Assembly (NCBI RefSeq): GCF_003952665.1
Contig: NZ_CP017946.1
Coordinates: 5,103,001 to 5,167,000 of the forward strand
Direction of reading: 5' to 3'
DNA: 64,000 nt
Source of the DNA: Bosea sp. Tri-49
GTDB taxonomy: Bacteria; Pseudomonadota; Alphaproteobacteria; Rhizobiales; Beijerinckiaceae
Part shown: piece after piece, positions 27,364-36,734 of the stretch
Layout of the letters: every line of letters begins with the position of its first letter
Numbering within the stretch: the stretch's first letter is position 1
The notes under the pieces: model-generated
Told to the model about the DNA's origin: nothing
What the model saw: only the letters and a program-made list of their open reading frames with translations
Database searches by the model: none
Program-made: the position numbers and the translations under genes

Positions 27364-28260
27364 TCAGAAGCTGTAGGCGGCTTTCACCTTGACCAGATGC
27401 TGGCTGAAATTGGTGATGTCGAGATCGCCGGGCTGGCCCTTAGCCTTGCCGGCGAGCTGGACATTGTAGGCCGCCGAGATCGCGAACTGCTTGGTCGCCT
27501 GCCAGAAGATGCCGGGGCCTGCGAAGGTGGCGTAGCCGGCGTCCTTGCCGAAGCCGAGTTCGTTGTGGCGGCGCTGATGGCGGACTTCGCCGCTGAGATA
27601 GAGCCCGTCGATCAGCTGCCAGGCGAGCGAGCCGCCGACCGTGAAGGTCGACGAGCGGCCATAAGGCGAAGGACCGGTCCAGGTCAGGTCGTGCGAGAGA
27701 TTGAGCGCGGCGTAGAGCTTGCCGGGGACCAGTGTCTTGTCGGCGAAGATGCGGATGCCGGTGTTGTAGGTGGTGAAGTTGCCGGCGCCGGTCGGGTCGA
27801 GGCGGTTGAAGCTGGGATCGACGACGACGGTCAGGCCGATGCCGTGCAGGTCGCGCCCGAGCAGGCGGTACTTCATCTCGACGCCGGCGCCGAAGCTGCG
27901 GCTGTCGGCGCCAGTGCCAGCGATGGTGGCGTCGGTATAGCCGCCAAGCAGATAGGGGCCGATCTCGAAGCAGGGGAACAGGCCGTAGGAGCCCTGGAGC
28001 TGCAGGCCGTGCGCGGCCTGGCGGCCGTCGCGGACACCGAAGCCGCCATTATACGTCAGGCTCGCGCCGAAGGAGCCGACCTCGGCGACATCCGAGCCCG
28101 TCGTGAAGCCGAAGGCGTCGGTCGGGATGCCCTCGCTTTCGGTGCAGGCCGAAAGCACGGGTGGCGCGACCGGCGCGCCCTTGCGGGAGGGAATATCGGC
28201 AGCGAGAGCGGGCGAGAGCAGGCCCGAGACGGCAAGGGCGAAGGCGGCGGGCTTGAGCAT
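27364..28260 (-). CDS. Outer membrane beta-barrel protein, unknown function (298 aa)
   Basis: The signal peptide is clear (about residues 1-20, LALAVSG-like core with cleavage after PALA). The mature protein is Gly/Tyr/Phe-rich with alternating hydrophobic residues and ends KVKAAYSF, a barrel C-terminus with terminal Phe. This indicates an outer-membrane barrel of perhaps 10-12 strands. I cannot assign a substrate; the family resembles the poorly characterised porin-like proteins common in Hyphomicrobiales. Palindromes 40-110 bp upstream may be operators. It is monocistronic. Confidence 0.75.
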   Translation of the reverse strand: MLKPAAFALAVSGLLSPALAADIPSRKGAPVAPPVLSACTESEGIPTDAFGFTTGSDVAEVGSFGASLTYNGGFGVRDGRQAAHGLQLQGSYGLFPCFEIGPYLLGGYTDATIAGTGADSRSFGAGVEMKYRLLGRDLHGIGLTVVVDPSFNRLDPTGAGNFTTYNTGIRIFADKTLVPGKLYAALNLSHDLTWTGPSPYGRSSTFTVGGSLAWQLIDGLYLSGEVRHQRRHNELGFGKDAGYATFAGPGIFWQATKQFAISAAYNVQLAGKAKGQPGDLDITNFSQHLVKVKAAYSF

Positions 28261-28297
28261 GGCTGGCGATCCTGTTGGCTAACCCACCCTACGCAAA

Positions 28298-28366
28298 TGC
28301 GAATGAGTCGCAATATCGAATGATCGATCGCGAGATCATGGCGTTACATTGTTGCGAATGCGCAAC
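28298..28366. promoter_or_regulatory. Two palindromes upstream of the barrel-protein gene, possible metal-regulator sites
   Basis: TGCGA-ATGAG-TCGCA (28298-28312) and GTTGCG-AATG-CGCAAC (28351-28366) lie 38-106 bp before the start codon of the barrel gene. Both share a GCGAATG core. The pattern resembles Fur-family operators, but no regulator is nearby and the assignment is weak. Confidence 0.35.
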
Positions 28367-28376
28367 AGCGGGTGGC

Positions 28377-28940
28377 TCAGCCGTGGGAGCTCAGGGTGTG
28401 CAAGCGCGCAAACGCCACCGGTGCGATCTCGGCCAGGGTGGCGATCGGCTTCCAGGCGGCGGCGTGGACTTCCTCTTCCTGGGCCGTCAGCGGCAAAGCC
28501 GGATCGGCGATGAAGAGATATTGCAGGTCGTGATGGATATGCGGCGGCTCGTTCCGGCGCGGATTGCCCGGCACCTCATGGCTGTCGATGGCGAAGGGCA
28601 GGTCGCCGCCGCGATGCCAGGGATGCAGGATGGGAGCGGCGACGCCGGTCTCTTCCACCGCCTCGCGCAGCGCCGATTCATGGAAGGTCGCGGCCGGCTC
28701 GTAATGCCCGCCGGGCTGGAGCCAGCGGCCGATCACGACATGGTCGATCAAGAGGATCTGCGCATGGTCGGGCGAGAGCACGAAGGCGCTGGTGGTGACA
28801 TGGCCCGGCATGGTCTCGCGCTGGTCGAGCGCGTGGCGCTCGGCCATCTGCCAGCGCAGCAGCGCCAACCGCTCGCGCGGGCCGGCGACCTCGGTGAGAT
28901 AGCGGGAGACGATGGAATCGAGGCGGGGAAGGAAGCTCAT
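28377..28940 (-). CDS. Nudix hydrolase (187 aa)
   Basis: This is a cytoplasmic pyrophosphohydrolase of the Nudix superfamily. The Nudix box appears near residues 70-92 as GHYEPAATFHESALREAVEE. The catalytic REAVEETGV part is intact, but the conserved Glu seven residues after the first Gly is replaced by Ala, so activity may be altered. An N-terminal helical extension (about 1-45) precedes the fold. The substrate cannot be predicted. It lies between the barrel-protein gene and the DUF3616 gene, with 52 nt to the latter. Confidence 0.85.
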   Translation of the reverse strand: MSFLPRLDSIVSRYLTEVAGPRERLALLRWQMAERHALDQRETMPGHVTTSAFVLSPDHAQILLIDHVVIGRWLQPGGHYEPAATFHESALREAVEETGVAAPILHPWHRGGDLPFAIDSHEVPGNPRRNEPPHIHHDLQYLFIADPALPLTAQEEEVHAAAWKPIATLAEIAPVAFARLHTLSSHG

Positions 28941-28992
28941 GGCCTCGTGCTTCGCATCTCCGGCAGCGGCAGGGAAGGCGCTTGCCTCCGCC

Positions 28993-30021
28993 TCAGCGCA
29001 GCTTCAACCGGTACTCCTCGAACTCACCGTTCTTTACCCCGTCATAGCCGACGATGATGCGTAATTCGTCGCGCTCTTCCGCCAGCACGGTGAGCGCCTC
29101 CGCCTTGGCATTCTTGCGTTGGCGCAGCTCGCCGAGCTCGCGGGCGGCAGTGGGATCGGCCGGGTCGAGCAGGACGATCGCATAGGGCACGTCTTGCTCC
29201 TGCGTCGGGCCGACGAGAACGAGCAGGCGCCCGTCGGCCAGCGTGGCGAGGTCGCGCACGCCGCGCTGCGCTCCGGCCGAAAAGGCCAGGAGTTGCGGCT
29301 TGGTGGCCGCCGGCTCGTTGCCCGGCTTGAACAGCTCGGCGACGCTGCCACCGACGAGGAAGGCACGTCCGTTGAGCGAAGGCGCGCGCAGGCCAAGCCA
29401 GAGCCGATCGCCAACGACGGCGAGGCCCTCGATGTTGAGTCCATTCGCTTCGGCGTCGAGCGGCTTGCCGAGATAAGGCGCGACCTCGCCGGCGGCAGCG
29501 AGGAGGTCGGAGACACGCCAGCTCAGCTCGGGCGCGCCGGCTTGGCCATTGCTGGGCGGGATGCGCGCCAGCAGGAAGGAGGAGGGGCGGTACTCGCCGC
29601 CATGGCGCGAGCAGCCATGCGAGCCGACGACATAGAAAGTGCGGTCGGCATAGGCGACACCCTCGCCGTCGAACTCGCCGAAGCCGCCCTGCTTGGGGCA
29701 GCCGATCGCCAGTTGGCGCCCGCTTGCGGCGGGGGCGGTGTCGCCGATGAGCGGCAGGCTGCGCTCGGGCCGGATCGTCGTTTGCGTCAGCGTCGCAAAC
29801 TGGGCCGCCTTGCTCTCATCGTTGACGACGAGGCAGCGCCATTCTCCGCCGGCAGGCGGGCGGCAGGCGATGCCGCTGATGTCCTTGGCGGCCTTGCCCT
29901 TCTTGCCGGCGAAATCGGAGCTGGCCTCGATCCGGCGCTCCGGCTTCAGCGACTCGGCAAGGGCAGGGCCGGCGGTGAGCAAGGCGAGGGCACAAAGGAC
30001 GGGCAGGGTGGCAAGCCGCAT
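28993..30021 (-). CDS. DUF3616 domain-containing exported protein
   Basis: This 342-residue protein starts at the ATG at 30021, which has GGAG 7 nt upstream and is followed by a signal peptide (MRLATLPVLCALALLTAGPA, cleaved after LAES). The mature part contains the DUF3616 features KDISGIACRPPAGGEWRCLV, VAYADRTFYVVGSHGCS and NIEGLAVVGDRLWLGLRAP. Together these suggest a beta-propeller-like fold. The family is exported and of unknown function; a phytase/esterase-like propeller is sometimes suggested. It lies 52 nt upstream of the Nudix gene on the same strand, so they may be cotranscribed. Confidence 0.85.
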   Translation of the reverse strand: MRLATLPVLCALALLTAGPALAESLKPERRIEASSDFAGKKGKAAKDISGIACRPPAGGEWRCLVVNDESKAAQFATLTQTTIRPERSLPLIGDTAPAASGRQLAIGCPKQGGFGEFDGEGVAYADRTFYVVGSHGCSRHGGEYRPSSFLLARIPPSNGQAGAPELSWRVSDLLAAAGEVAPYLGKPLDAEANGLNIEGLAVVGDRLWLGLRAPSLNGRAFLVGGSVAELFKPGNEPAATKPQLLAFSAGAQRGVRDLATLADGRLLVLVGPTQEQDVPYAIVLLDPADPTAARELGELRQRKNAKAEALTVLAEERDELRIIVGYDGVKNGEFEEYRLKLR

Positions 30022-30867
30022 GGTCTTGCTCCGATGGAAAGAGGCGAGATAGGCGTGCCGGCGGCAAGTTTCAAAGGCCGGGGTGCCAATTCTTATGCCG
30101 GGCAAAGACGTCTTGTTGCAGGAGCTGTCTTCTTCCTTAGGGATGAGTGGGGGAGTCCCTACAGCCTCCTTCTCCCCTCGGGGGAGAAGGTCCGGCAGGG
30201 GATGAGGGCGGTTCGACTGGGTGGAGACACGGCGCTGCCCTCATCCGTCAGCGCTTCGCGCTGCCACCTTCTCCCCCGAGGGGAGAAGGAAGATCGCGCC
30301 CAAGCACCATCCCCGCCCGCAGACTCATCGCGGGCGTTGTCGCAATGAGGGGCAGCGGAGCGCCGCGAGGCGCGGTTTGGTATTCCGCTTCCGTGAGCTA
30401 CGGAAGCGGCGCGGATGGATTGAGCCACCACCCGCACGCCCCGTGGCGCTCCGCCATCGGCGATTTTAAAGCTCCGGGCCGCGCTTCATTCGGATGCACC
30501 ACCGATCCCGCCCGCCGCCTTCGCCAGTTCCCCTCATCGGGTCGTCGCGTCGGCGGCCGGGCGGTTGGTCATCGACGGGCGTCCAGCTAGCGAGCTCCTC
30601 GCGCAGGGGCCGTAGTACCCCCAGGTCGGTTCCCGAAACCTCCCGAGTCCGGGGTGCAAACCCGGCCGCAGGCGCCGCACCCACCCCGCCAAACGACATG
30701 CCTCCGGATGGCCGCCCCTCGGGGATGGGATGCGGGCGAGTATACGGGAGGTCGAGAGGGCGGGGATAAGGTCGCGGACTGTCCCCGCGAGCGAGCCATT
30801 GAAGTCCACTTGCGACCCGAGCGGACCCACAAAGCGGATTGATCAGCTGTTTGAAGGCTCGACTTCG
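30022..30867. other. 846-bp gene-free region with palindromes
   Basis: Short ORFs on both strands lack family resemblance and ribosome binding sites, so I call no gene. The region contains the composite inverted repeat at 30168-30289 and a perfect hairpin CCGCTTCCGT-GAGCT-ACGGAAGCGG near 30379-30403. The segment 30480-30860 is GC-rich and unexplained; I compared it by eye with RNase P RNA, tmRNA and SRP RNA cores and saw no match. Confidence 0.5.
30168..30289. repeat. Composite inverted-repeat element (CCTTCTCCCC family)
   Basis: Left arm 30168-30190 (CCTTCTCCCC-TCG-GGGGAGAAGG, itself a hairpin) followed by GATGAGGG; right arm CCCTCATCC followed by CCTTCTCCCCCGAGGGGAGA at 30267-30289. The whole can form one long stem. 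It is a mobile-looking intergenic palindrome without coding capacity. Confidence 0.8.
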
Positions 30868-31842
30868 TCATGGCCAAACAGGTACGCCGTCCAGCCCCGC
30901 GGTTTCTGGCAGGCCGCAGATCAGATTCGCATTCTGCACCGCCTGGCCGGCGGCTCCCTTGCCGAGATTGTCGACCACGCCCATCGCGATCACCAGGTTG
31001 CGTTTCGGATCGGCCGCATAGCTAACGAATGCGAGGTTCGAGCCGGTGGCCCATTTGGTCTGCGGCGGCTTGTCGGTCACGCGGACGAACGAGCGCCCGG
31101 CATAGAAGCGCCTGGCCGCGTCCAGGCACTGGTCCGTGGTGGCGTGGCCGCGGCAATAGATGGTGGCGAGTATGCCGCGGGTCATCGGCACCAAATGTGG
31201 CGTGAACACCAGCCCGGCTGCGCTGCCGCCGCTCAGTCGCTCGATCGTCCGGGCGATCTCGGGCATGTGGGTGTGCTTGAGTAGGCTGTAGGGCACCAGG
31301 TTCTCGTTGCTCTCCGCGTAGCCGAACTCGCTGTCACCGCCCCGGCCGGCACCGGAGATGCCGGTCTTGACGTCGATCACGATATTGCCGGGCTCGATCA
31401 GCTTGTTGGCCAGCAGCGGCGCCAGCGGGGTCAGCGTCGCAGCGGGAAAGCAGCCGGGGTTGGCAATGCGGGTCCGACCCTCGATCTGAGCCGGCCAGAT
31501 ATCGGCCAGGCCGTAAGCCCAACCCTCGACGTAGCGGTGGTCGCCGCCGATATCGACGATCTTCACGTCCTTTGGGACGCGTGACAGCGCCTCGGCCGAG
31601 GCGCCCGTCGGCAGCGACGCGAACAGCACGTCGAGCTTCGGCAGGGTTGCCGGGTCCCATTTCTCGATCACCAGTTCGGCCAGCTTGGCAGGCACACCGG
31701 GGAAGCGGTCGACCAACCGGCTGCCGGCGCTGCTCTCGCGTGCGGCGTAGACCAGCTCGAAAGACGGGTGGCTCGCGACCAGGCGCAGCGCTTCGCCGCC
31801 GCCAAAACCGCTGATCCCGACAATGCCGACGCGAATGCTCAT
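30868..31842 (-). CDS. argC: N-acetyl-gamma-glutamyl-phosphate reductase
   Basis: This enzyme (EC 1.2.1.38) catalyses the NADPH-dependent third step of arginine synthesis. The 324-residue protein starts at the ATG at 31842 (AAGGA 7 nt upstream); a longer frame to 31869 runs into the terminator tail. The Rossmann motif VGISGFGGGEALRL is at residues 8-21. The catalytic Cys131 is in NPGCFPAATLTPLAP, and GISGAGRGG is near residue 155. It is monocistronic here, as usual for scattered arg genes in Alphaproteobacteria. An arginine-rich leader ORF and a terminator directly precede it, suggesting control by transcription attenuation. Confidence 0.95.
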   Translation of the reverse strand: MSIRVGIVGISGFGGGEALRLVASHPSFELVYAARESSAGSRLVDRFPGVPAKLAELVIEKWDPATLPKLDVLFASLPTGASAEALSRVPKDVKIVDIGGDHRYVEGWAYGLADIWPAQIEGRTRIANPGCFPAATLTPLAPLLANKLIEPGNIVIDVKTGISGAGRGGDSEFGYAESNENLVPYSLLKHTHMPEIARTIERLSGGSAAGLVFTPHLVPMTRGILATIYCRGHATTDQCLDAARRFYAGRSFVRVTDKPPQTKWATGSNLAFVSYAADPKRNLVIAMGVVDNLGKGAAGQAVQNANLICGLPETAGLDGVPVWP

Positions 31843-31867
31843 GATGGTGTCCTTCTGGGGTTCGGGC

Positions 31868-31903
31868 AAAAGAAAACCCCCGGAGCCGAGGGCAGCGGGG
31901 GTT
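31868..31903 (-). terminator. Intrinsic terminator in the argC leader (attenuator)
   Basis: On the minus strand, AACCCCCG (31903-31896) pairs with CGGGGGTT (31882-31875), and the loop can form an inner GCC/GGC pair. The stem is followed by TTTTCTTTT. It lies only 26 nt before the argC start and after the leader ORF, so it must be bypassed for argC expression. AGCGGCGG at the end of the Arg-codon hairpin can pair with CCCCCGCT of the stem, with one mismatch. Confidence 0.85.
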
Positions 31904-31953
31904 CAGAAACGCGAGTCGGGGTCGCTTCGGGGGCGGGACCTACGGTGAGGCAG

Positions 31954-32052
31954 TCACCACGCGGAAGGACACTGATCGACGCGCAGCCGAGAAGCCGCCG
32001 CTTGGATGAAGCGGCGTCGGCGTCGGTCGCAGAGGGTCGGGTTCCTGAGCAT
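31954..32052 (-). CDS. Putative arginine-rich leader peptide of argC (32 aa)
   Basis: The ORF reads MLRNPTLCDRRRRRFIQAAA and continues to a TGA; 8 of 32 residues are Arg, five of them consecutive (codons CGA CGC CGA CGC CGC). The Arg-codon run forms the 5' arm of a perfect 8-bp hairpin (CGCCGCTT-CATCC-AAGCGGCG). The 3' arm of this hairpin can pair instead with the ascending side of the terminator before argC. A candidate -35 TTGACG at 32084-32089 predicts a start of transcription within a few nt of the ATG, so the ORF may be leaderless, as reported for trpL of Sinorhizobium. No Shine-Dalgarno sequence is visible. An in-frame ATG at 32079 would give 41 residues. Confidence 0.6.
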   Translation of the reverse strand: MLRNPTLCDRRRRRFIQAAASRLRVDQCPSAW

Positions 32053-32139
32053 GTCCTGCGACACTGTCGTTACCCACATTCATCGTCAAGCGGAATGTCC
32101 GCTCCAAAGCAGACGATCCGAAGTCCGCGGCCGAGCGAC

Positions 32140-32178
32140 AAAAAAGCGAGCCCGCGCCGCTCTCCGAGTGGCGCGGGC
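32140..32178 (-). terminator. Rho-independent terminator of malate synthase gene
   Basis: On the minus strand, GCCCGCGCC (32178-32170) pairs with GGCGCGGGC (32158-32150), followed by TCGC and TTTTTT (32145-32140). It starts 8 nt after the aceB stop codon. It separates aceB from the argC leader, which therefore needs its own promoter. Confidence 0.92.
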
Positions 32179-32185
32179 CATTCTG

Positions 32186-33793
<1,608 letters not shown>

Positions 33794-33871
33794 GGCACTT
33801 GTCTCTCTAGGGCTACGATCAGGTGAACGCAGTATGCAGCTATCCGATTTTGTCGTGAATAGCAGAGAGTG

Positions 33872-33884
33872 TCAGATGATCTGA
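33872..33884. promoter_or_regulatory. Palindrome upstream of malate synthase, candidate operator
   Basis: TCAGATGATCTGA is a perfect 13-bp palindrome around a central G, placed 79 bp upstream of the aceB start and 110 bp upstream of the divergent SH3-protein gene. The size suits a GntR- or LacI-type site; no regulator gene is adjacent. Confidence 0.35.
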
Positions 33885-33993
33885 TCCAAAATAGAAACAA
33901 TGCCGTTTTACAGCGAAAGCAGCCCTGAATACGCCATTGCACAGGCGTGTCACGGCGCGGGGCGTGCCGGTTGACGATCAGGGGGATTTGTTC

Positions 33994-34281
33994 ATGACCG
34001 CCGCCCGCCTCGGCCTTTCCACCGCTGCGCTTGCGACTTGCCTATTTGCTGCACCAGCCTTCGCCCAGAGCCGCTGCGCCGTCACAGACCCGACCGGCAC
34101 GCCGCTCAATATCCGCGAGACGCCCAACGGCGAGATCATCGGCCGTGTCAGCAACGGCGCCGGCATCAGGGTGATGAACACCTCGTTCGACGAGCGTGGC
34201 CGGCCCTGGGCGCTGATCAGCCCGCGCGGCCGCAACCATGTGGTGGGCTGGGTCTACCGGGAATTCGTGTCCTGTTATTGA
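33994..34281 (+). CDS. Exported SH3b domain protein (95 aa)
   Basis: I chose the ATG at 33994 because GGGGGA lies 7 nt upstream and a signal peptide follows immediately (LGLSTAALATCLFAAPAFAQ). The mature part is a single bacterial SH3 domain: CAVTDPTGTPLNIRETPNGE, GRVSNGAGIRV and GRPWALISP, then GWVYREFVSCY. Cysteines near the start and end of the domain could form a disulfide. Such small periplasmic SH3b proteins probably bind peptidoglycan or proteins. It is divergent from aceB and stands alone. Confidence 0.8.
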   Translation: MTAARLGLSTAALATCLFAAPAFAQSRCAVTDPTGTPLNIRETPNGEIIGRVSNGAGIRVMNTSFDERGRPWALISPRGRNHVVGWVYREFVSCY

Positions 34282-34320
34282 GGCGGGCTGCTCGGACCAG
34301 TTGGCGACAGGATCGCGGGG

Positions 34321-34460
34321 AACCCTCTCCTGGAAGGAGAGGGCAGGGTGAGGTGTAGGCCCTGCGACCAGTTCCGCGAAACCTGACCGCGCGGTTGGGT
34401 TCAGGCCAACGTTTCCAGTCCGAACACCTCACCCCTACCCCCTCTCCTTCCAGGAGAGGG
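34321..34460. repeat. Inverted-repeat element with CCCTCTCC arms
   Basis: Left part 34321-34355 (AACCCTCTCCTGGAAGGAGA then GGGTGAGGTG) is complementary to right part 34424-34460 (CACCTCACCCC then CCTCTCCTTCCAGGAGAGGG). It has the same type of organisation as the element at 30168-30289 but different sequence. It sits between the convergent SH3 and HD-domain genes and could also terminate transcription. Confidence 0.75.
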
Positions 34461-34471
34461 GATCCCGCGCC

Positions 34472-35071
34472 CTATCCTGTCAACTCGCCGAACCGCTTCA
34501 GGAACGCCGCCTGCGCCTGCTCCGTCGCCTGCGGTTCGAGCAGCGCCAAGACCTCGCGCGGCAGGGCCTGAGGTCGACCGAAGAAGCGCAGCGCTTCCTC
34601 GCGCTCGAAGCCGGCGAGCTCGGTTGCCTCGAGGAAAGCCGAGATCTTGTCGGCATCCTTGGTCTTGCGCTTCACCACGGCCGGCGTTGCGGCCGGCAAG
34701 CCAAAGCGCAGATGGATCGCGCCCAAGAGGCGCAGTTCGACGCCCTTGTAGGCGTCGCCCATCACCGCCTTGAACGGCGAGATCATGTCGCCGATGACGT
34801 ATTCCGGCGCGTCGTGCAGCAGCCCCATCAGCCGCCATTCGCGCGGCCAGTCCGGATTGAGATGGCCGGCGATCGCCTCGACCAGGAGGCTGTGCTGCGC
34901 CACCGAGAAGGAATGGGCGCCGCGCGTCTGGCCGTTCCAGCGCGCGACGCGGGCGAGGCCATGGGCGATGTCCTCGATCTCGACATCGAGCGGCGAGGGA
35001 TCGAGCAGATCGAGCCGCCGGCCCGAGAGCATGCGCTGCCAGGCGCGCGGCGGGACAGGCAGCTTCGCCAT
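34472..35071 (-). CDS. HD-domain phosphohydrolase (YfbR-like 5'-nucleotidase)
   Basis: This 199-residue protein starts at the ATG at 35071, which shares its A with the TGA of the tag gene upstream. The HD-domain metal ligands are visible: H53 and H60 in GAHSFSVAQHSLLVEAI, H86-D87 in LLHDAPEYVIGDMISPFK and a later Asp in DADKISAFLEATEL. E90 is in the catalytic helix. E. coli YfbR dephosphorylates deoxynucleoside 5'-monophosphates, and a similar nucleotide-housekeeping role is likely. The tag-to-HD overlap indicates one operon with the glycosylase and YgfZ. Confidence 0.85.
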   Translation of the reverse strand: MAKLPVPPRAWQRMLSGRRLDLLDPSPLDVEIEDIAHGLARVARWNGQTRGAHSFSVAQHSLLVEAIAGHLNPDWPREWRLMGLLHDAPEYVIGDMISPFKAVMGDAYKGVELRLLGAIHLRFGLPAATPAVVKRKTKDADKISAFLEATELAGFEREEALRFFGRPQALPREVLALLEPQATEQAQAAFLKRFGELTG

Positions 35072-35694
35072 CAGGCGGCGGGGCGCGTGTCGCGGGCGAG
35101 CGCCGCGCATTCCTCTCGCCGGAAGCAGCCGGTGAGGTGATCGTTGACCATGCCGCAGGCCTGCATCACCGCGTAGACGATGGTCGGGCCGCAGAAGGTG
35201 AAGCCGGCGGCCTTGAGCTCCTTCGAGATCGCCTTCGACACGGCGGTCTCGGCCGGCACATCCTCATGGGTTCGGAAGGCGTTCTGGATCACGCGCCCGT
35301 CGAGATGCTTCCAGAGGAAATCGGTGAACGGCCCCTGCTCGCTCAACCTGAGATAGGCCTGCGCATTGCGGATCGTGCCTTCGATCTTGCCGCGGTGGCG
35401 GACGATGCCGGCGTCGGCGAGGAGGCGCTGGACATCGGCCTCGCCGAAGCGGGCGACGGCTTCAGGCTCGAAGCCGGCGAAGCCGGCGCGGAAGGCGTCG
35501 CGCTTCCTCAGAATGGTGATCCAGGACAGGCCGGCCTGGAAGCCGTCGAGCATCAGCTTTTCCCAGAGTGTGCGGGAGTCATATTCCGGCACACCCCATT
35601 CGGTGTCGTGATAGGCGAGATAGAGCGGATCGCTCCCCGGCCAGGTGCAACGATATTTGCCGTCGGGGCCCTCGACCGCCTCGCGCCCGCTCAT
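35071..35694 (-). CDS. tag: DNA-3-methyladenine glycosylase I
   Basis: This base-excision repair enzyme (EC 3.2.2.20) removes 3-methyladenine from alkylated DNA. The 207-residue protein has the family core RCTWPGSDPLYLAYHDTEWG (about residues 15-34), WEKLMLDGFQAGLSWITIL and FTFCGPTIVYAVMQACGMVN. NDHLTGCFR near residue 190 supplies the His/Cys pair that, with the N-terminal Cys and His, forms the Tag zinc site. It overlaps ygfZ by 4 nt upstream and the HD gene by 1 nt downstream. Confidence 0.95.
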   Translation of the reverse strand: MSGREAVEGPDGKYRCTWPGSDPLYLAYHDTEWGVPEYDSRTLWEKLMLDGFQAGLSWITILRKRDAFRAGFAGFEPEAVARFGEADVQRLLADAGIVRHRGKIEGTIRNAQAYLRLSEQGPFTDFLWKHLDGRVIQNAFRTHEDVPAETAVSKAISKELKAAGFTFCGPTIVYAVMQACGMVNDHLTGCFRREECAALARDTRPAA

Positions 35695-36578
35695 GCTGCC
35701 GCTCCGAATTCTGGCTCGCCGGGATAGGGAAAGCGGATGAAGGACGGCTTGCTCGCCAGCGTGAAAACGAGACCGCCGGCATCGAGCCTGTGGCCAGCGG
35801 CGAGCGCGTCCGCCACGCGGTCGAGCCGGAGCAGGGCAAGGCCGCGGCCACCCGCACAGGAGCCGACGCGGCCGATCAGCTTGCCACCGGCACTTGCCTC
35901 GACGCCGTCTTCCGGGTTCAAGCCCTCGCTGAAGACGATCGGCACGACGCGCGAACGCGCGGTGCCGCGGTGCTGCATGCGCGAGACCACCTCCTGGCCG
36001 ATATAGCAGCCCTTCCGGAAGGAGACGCCGCCGAGTTGGTCGAACAGCGCCTCGTGCGGGAAGGCGTCGCCATAGATGAAGTCGCGGCCGCCATCGGGGA
36101 TGCCGAGGCCGATGCGATGGGTGTGGTAGTCGTCCATCGAGGTATCGACGAGCTCGTCGGCGCCATCGAGGTCGACGATGGCGCGCTCGCCGAGCTCAGG
36201 GACGCGCGGATCGGCATAGACCAGCCCGGCATCGGCCGGCAGCTTGCCGCCATCGGTCGTGGCGATCACGGCGGCGCTCTCGCTGAGATCGTCGAGCGTG
36301 ACCTTGGCGCGCAGCTTGTAGAGCTTCAGCTTCTTCATCAGGTCGGCGGTCTGGAGCAGTGGCGTGTCGAGCAGGAAGCCGCCGCCCTCGGCGTCCGGGA
36401 CCGCGACGACCAGAAAATCGCCGATGATCTTGCCTTGCGGTGTCAGCAGCCCGCCATAGCCGGCGCGTTCGGCTGTGACGGTCTCCATCGCGTTGGTGAC
36501 GATATTCTCGAGGAAATCGCGGGCGTCGTCGCCGCTGACGCGGATGACGCCGCGGTCGACCAGTCTGGTTGCCGGCAT
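35691..36578 (-). CDS. ygfZ: Folate-binding protein YgfZ (Fe-S cluster maintenance)
   Basis: This 295-residue GcvT-like protein uses tetrahydrofolate and supports repair or assembly of certain iron-sulfur enzymes. The family signature KGCYIGQEVVSRMQHRGTAR is near residues 193-212. The N-terminus (VDRGVIRVSGDDARDFLENI) is typical. It is first of three overlapping genes (ygfZ-tag-HD). The function is known from E. coli ygfZ; the pairing with a DNA glycosylase has no obvious biochemical reason. Confidence 0.93.
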   Translation of the reverse strand: MPATRLVDRGVIRVSGDDARDFLENIVTNAMETVTAERAGYGGLLTPQGKIIGDFLVVAVPDAEGGGFLLDTPLLQTADLMKKLKLYKLRAKVTLDDLSESAAVIATTDGGKLPADAGLVYADPRVPELGERAIVDLDGADELVDTSMDDYHTHRIGLGIPDGGRDFIYGDAFPHEALFDQLGGVSFRKGCYIGQEVVSRMQHRGTARSRVVPIVFSEGLNPEDGVEASAGGKLIGRVGSCAGGRGLALLRLDRVADALAAGHRLDAGGLVFTLASKPSFIRFPYPGEPEFGAAA

Positions 36579-36734
36579 GGCTGAGCTCTTTCAGCGATCG
36601 CTGTTTCGGCGCGGGCGCCGTTCGCCCCGATAGTTAGGGTGCTTCGCCCCGGGGCTCAACCGGTGCGGCGAGCGAGCCAGGATTCGGGTGCCGTCCTCCG
36701 CCAGGAGCCGATCGCAGATTTTTTTTCGCGAGGC

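Noticed and set aside
30494..30830. Small overlapping ORFs on both strands in the 30 kb gap
   Set aside because: No recognisable family, no Shine-Dalgarno sequence, and composition like neighbouring noncoding DNA.
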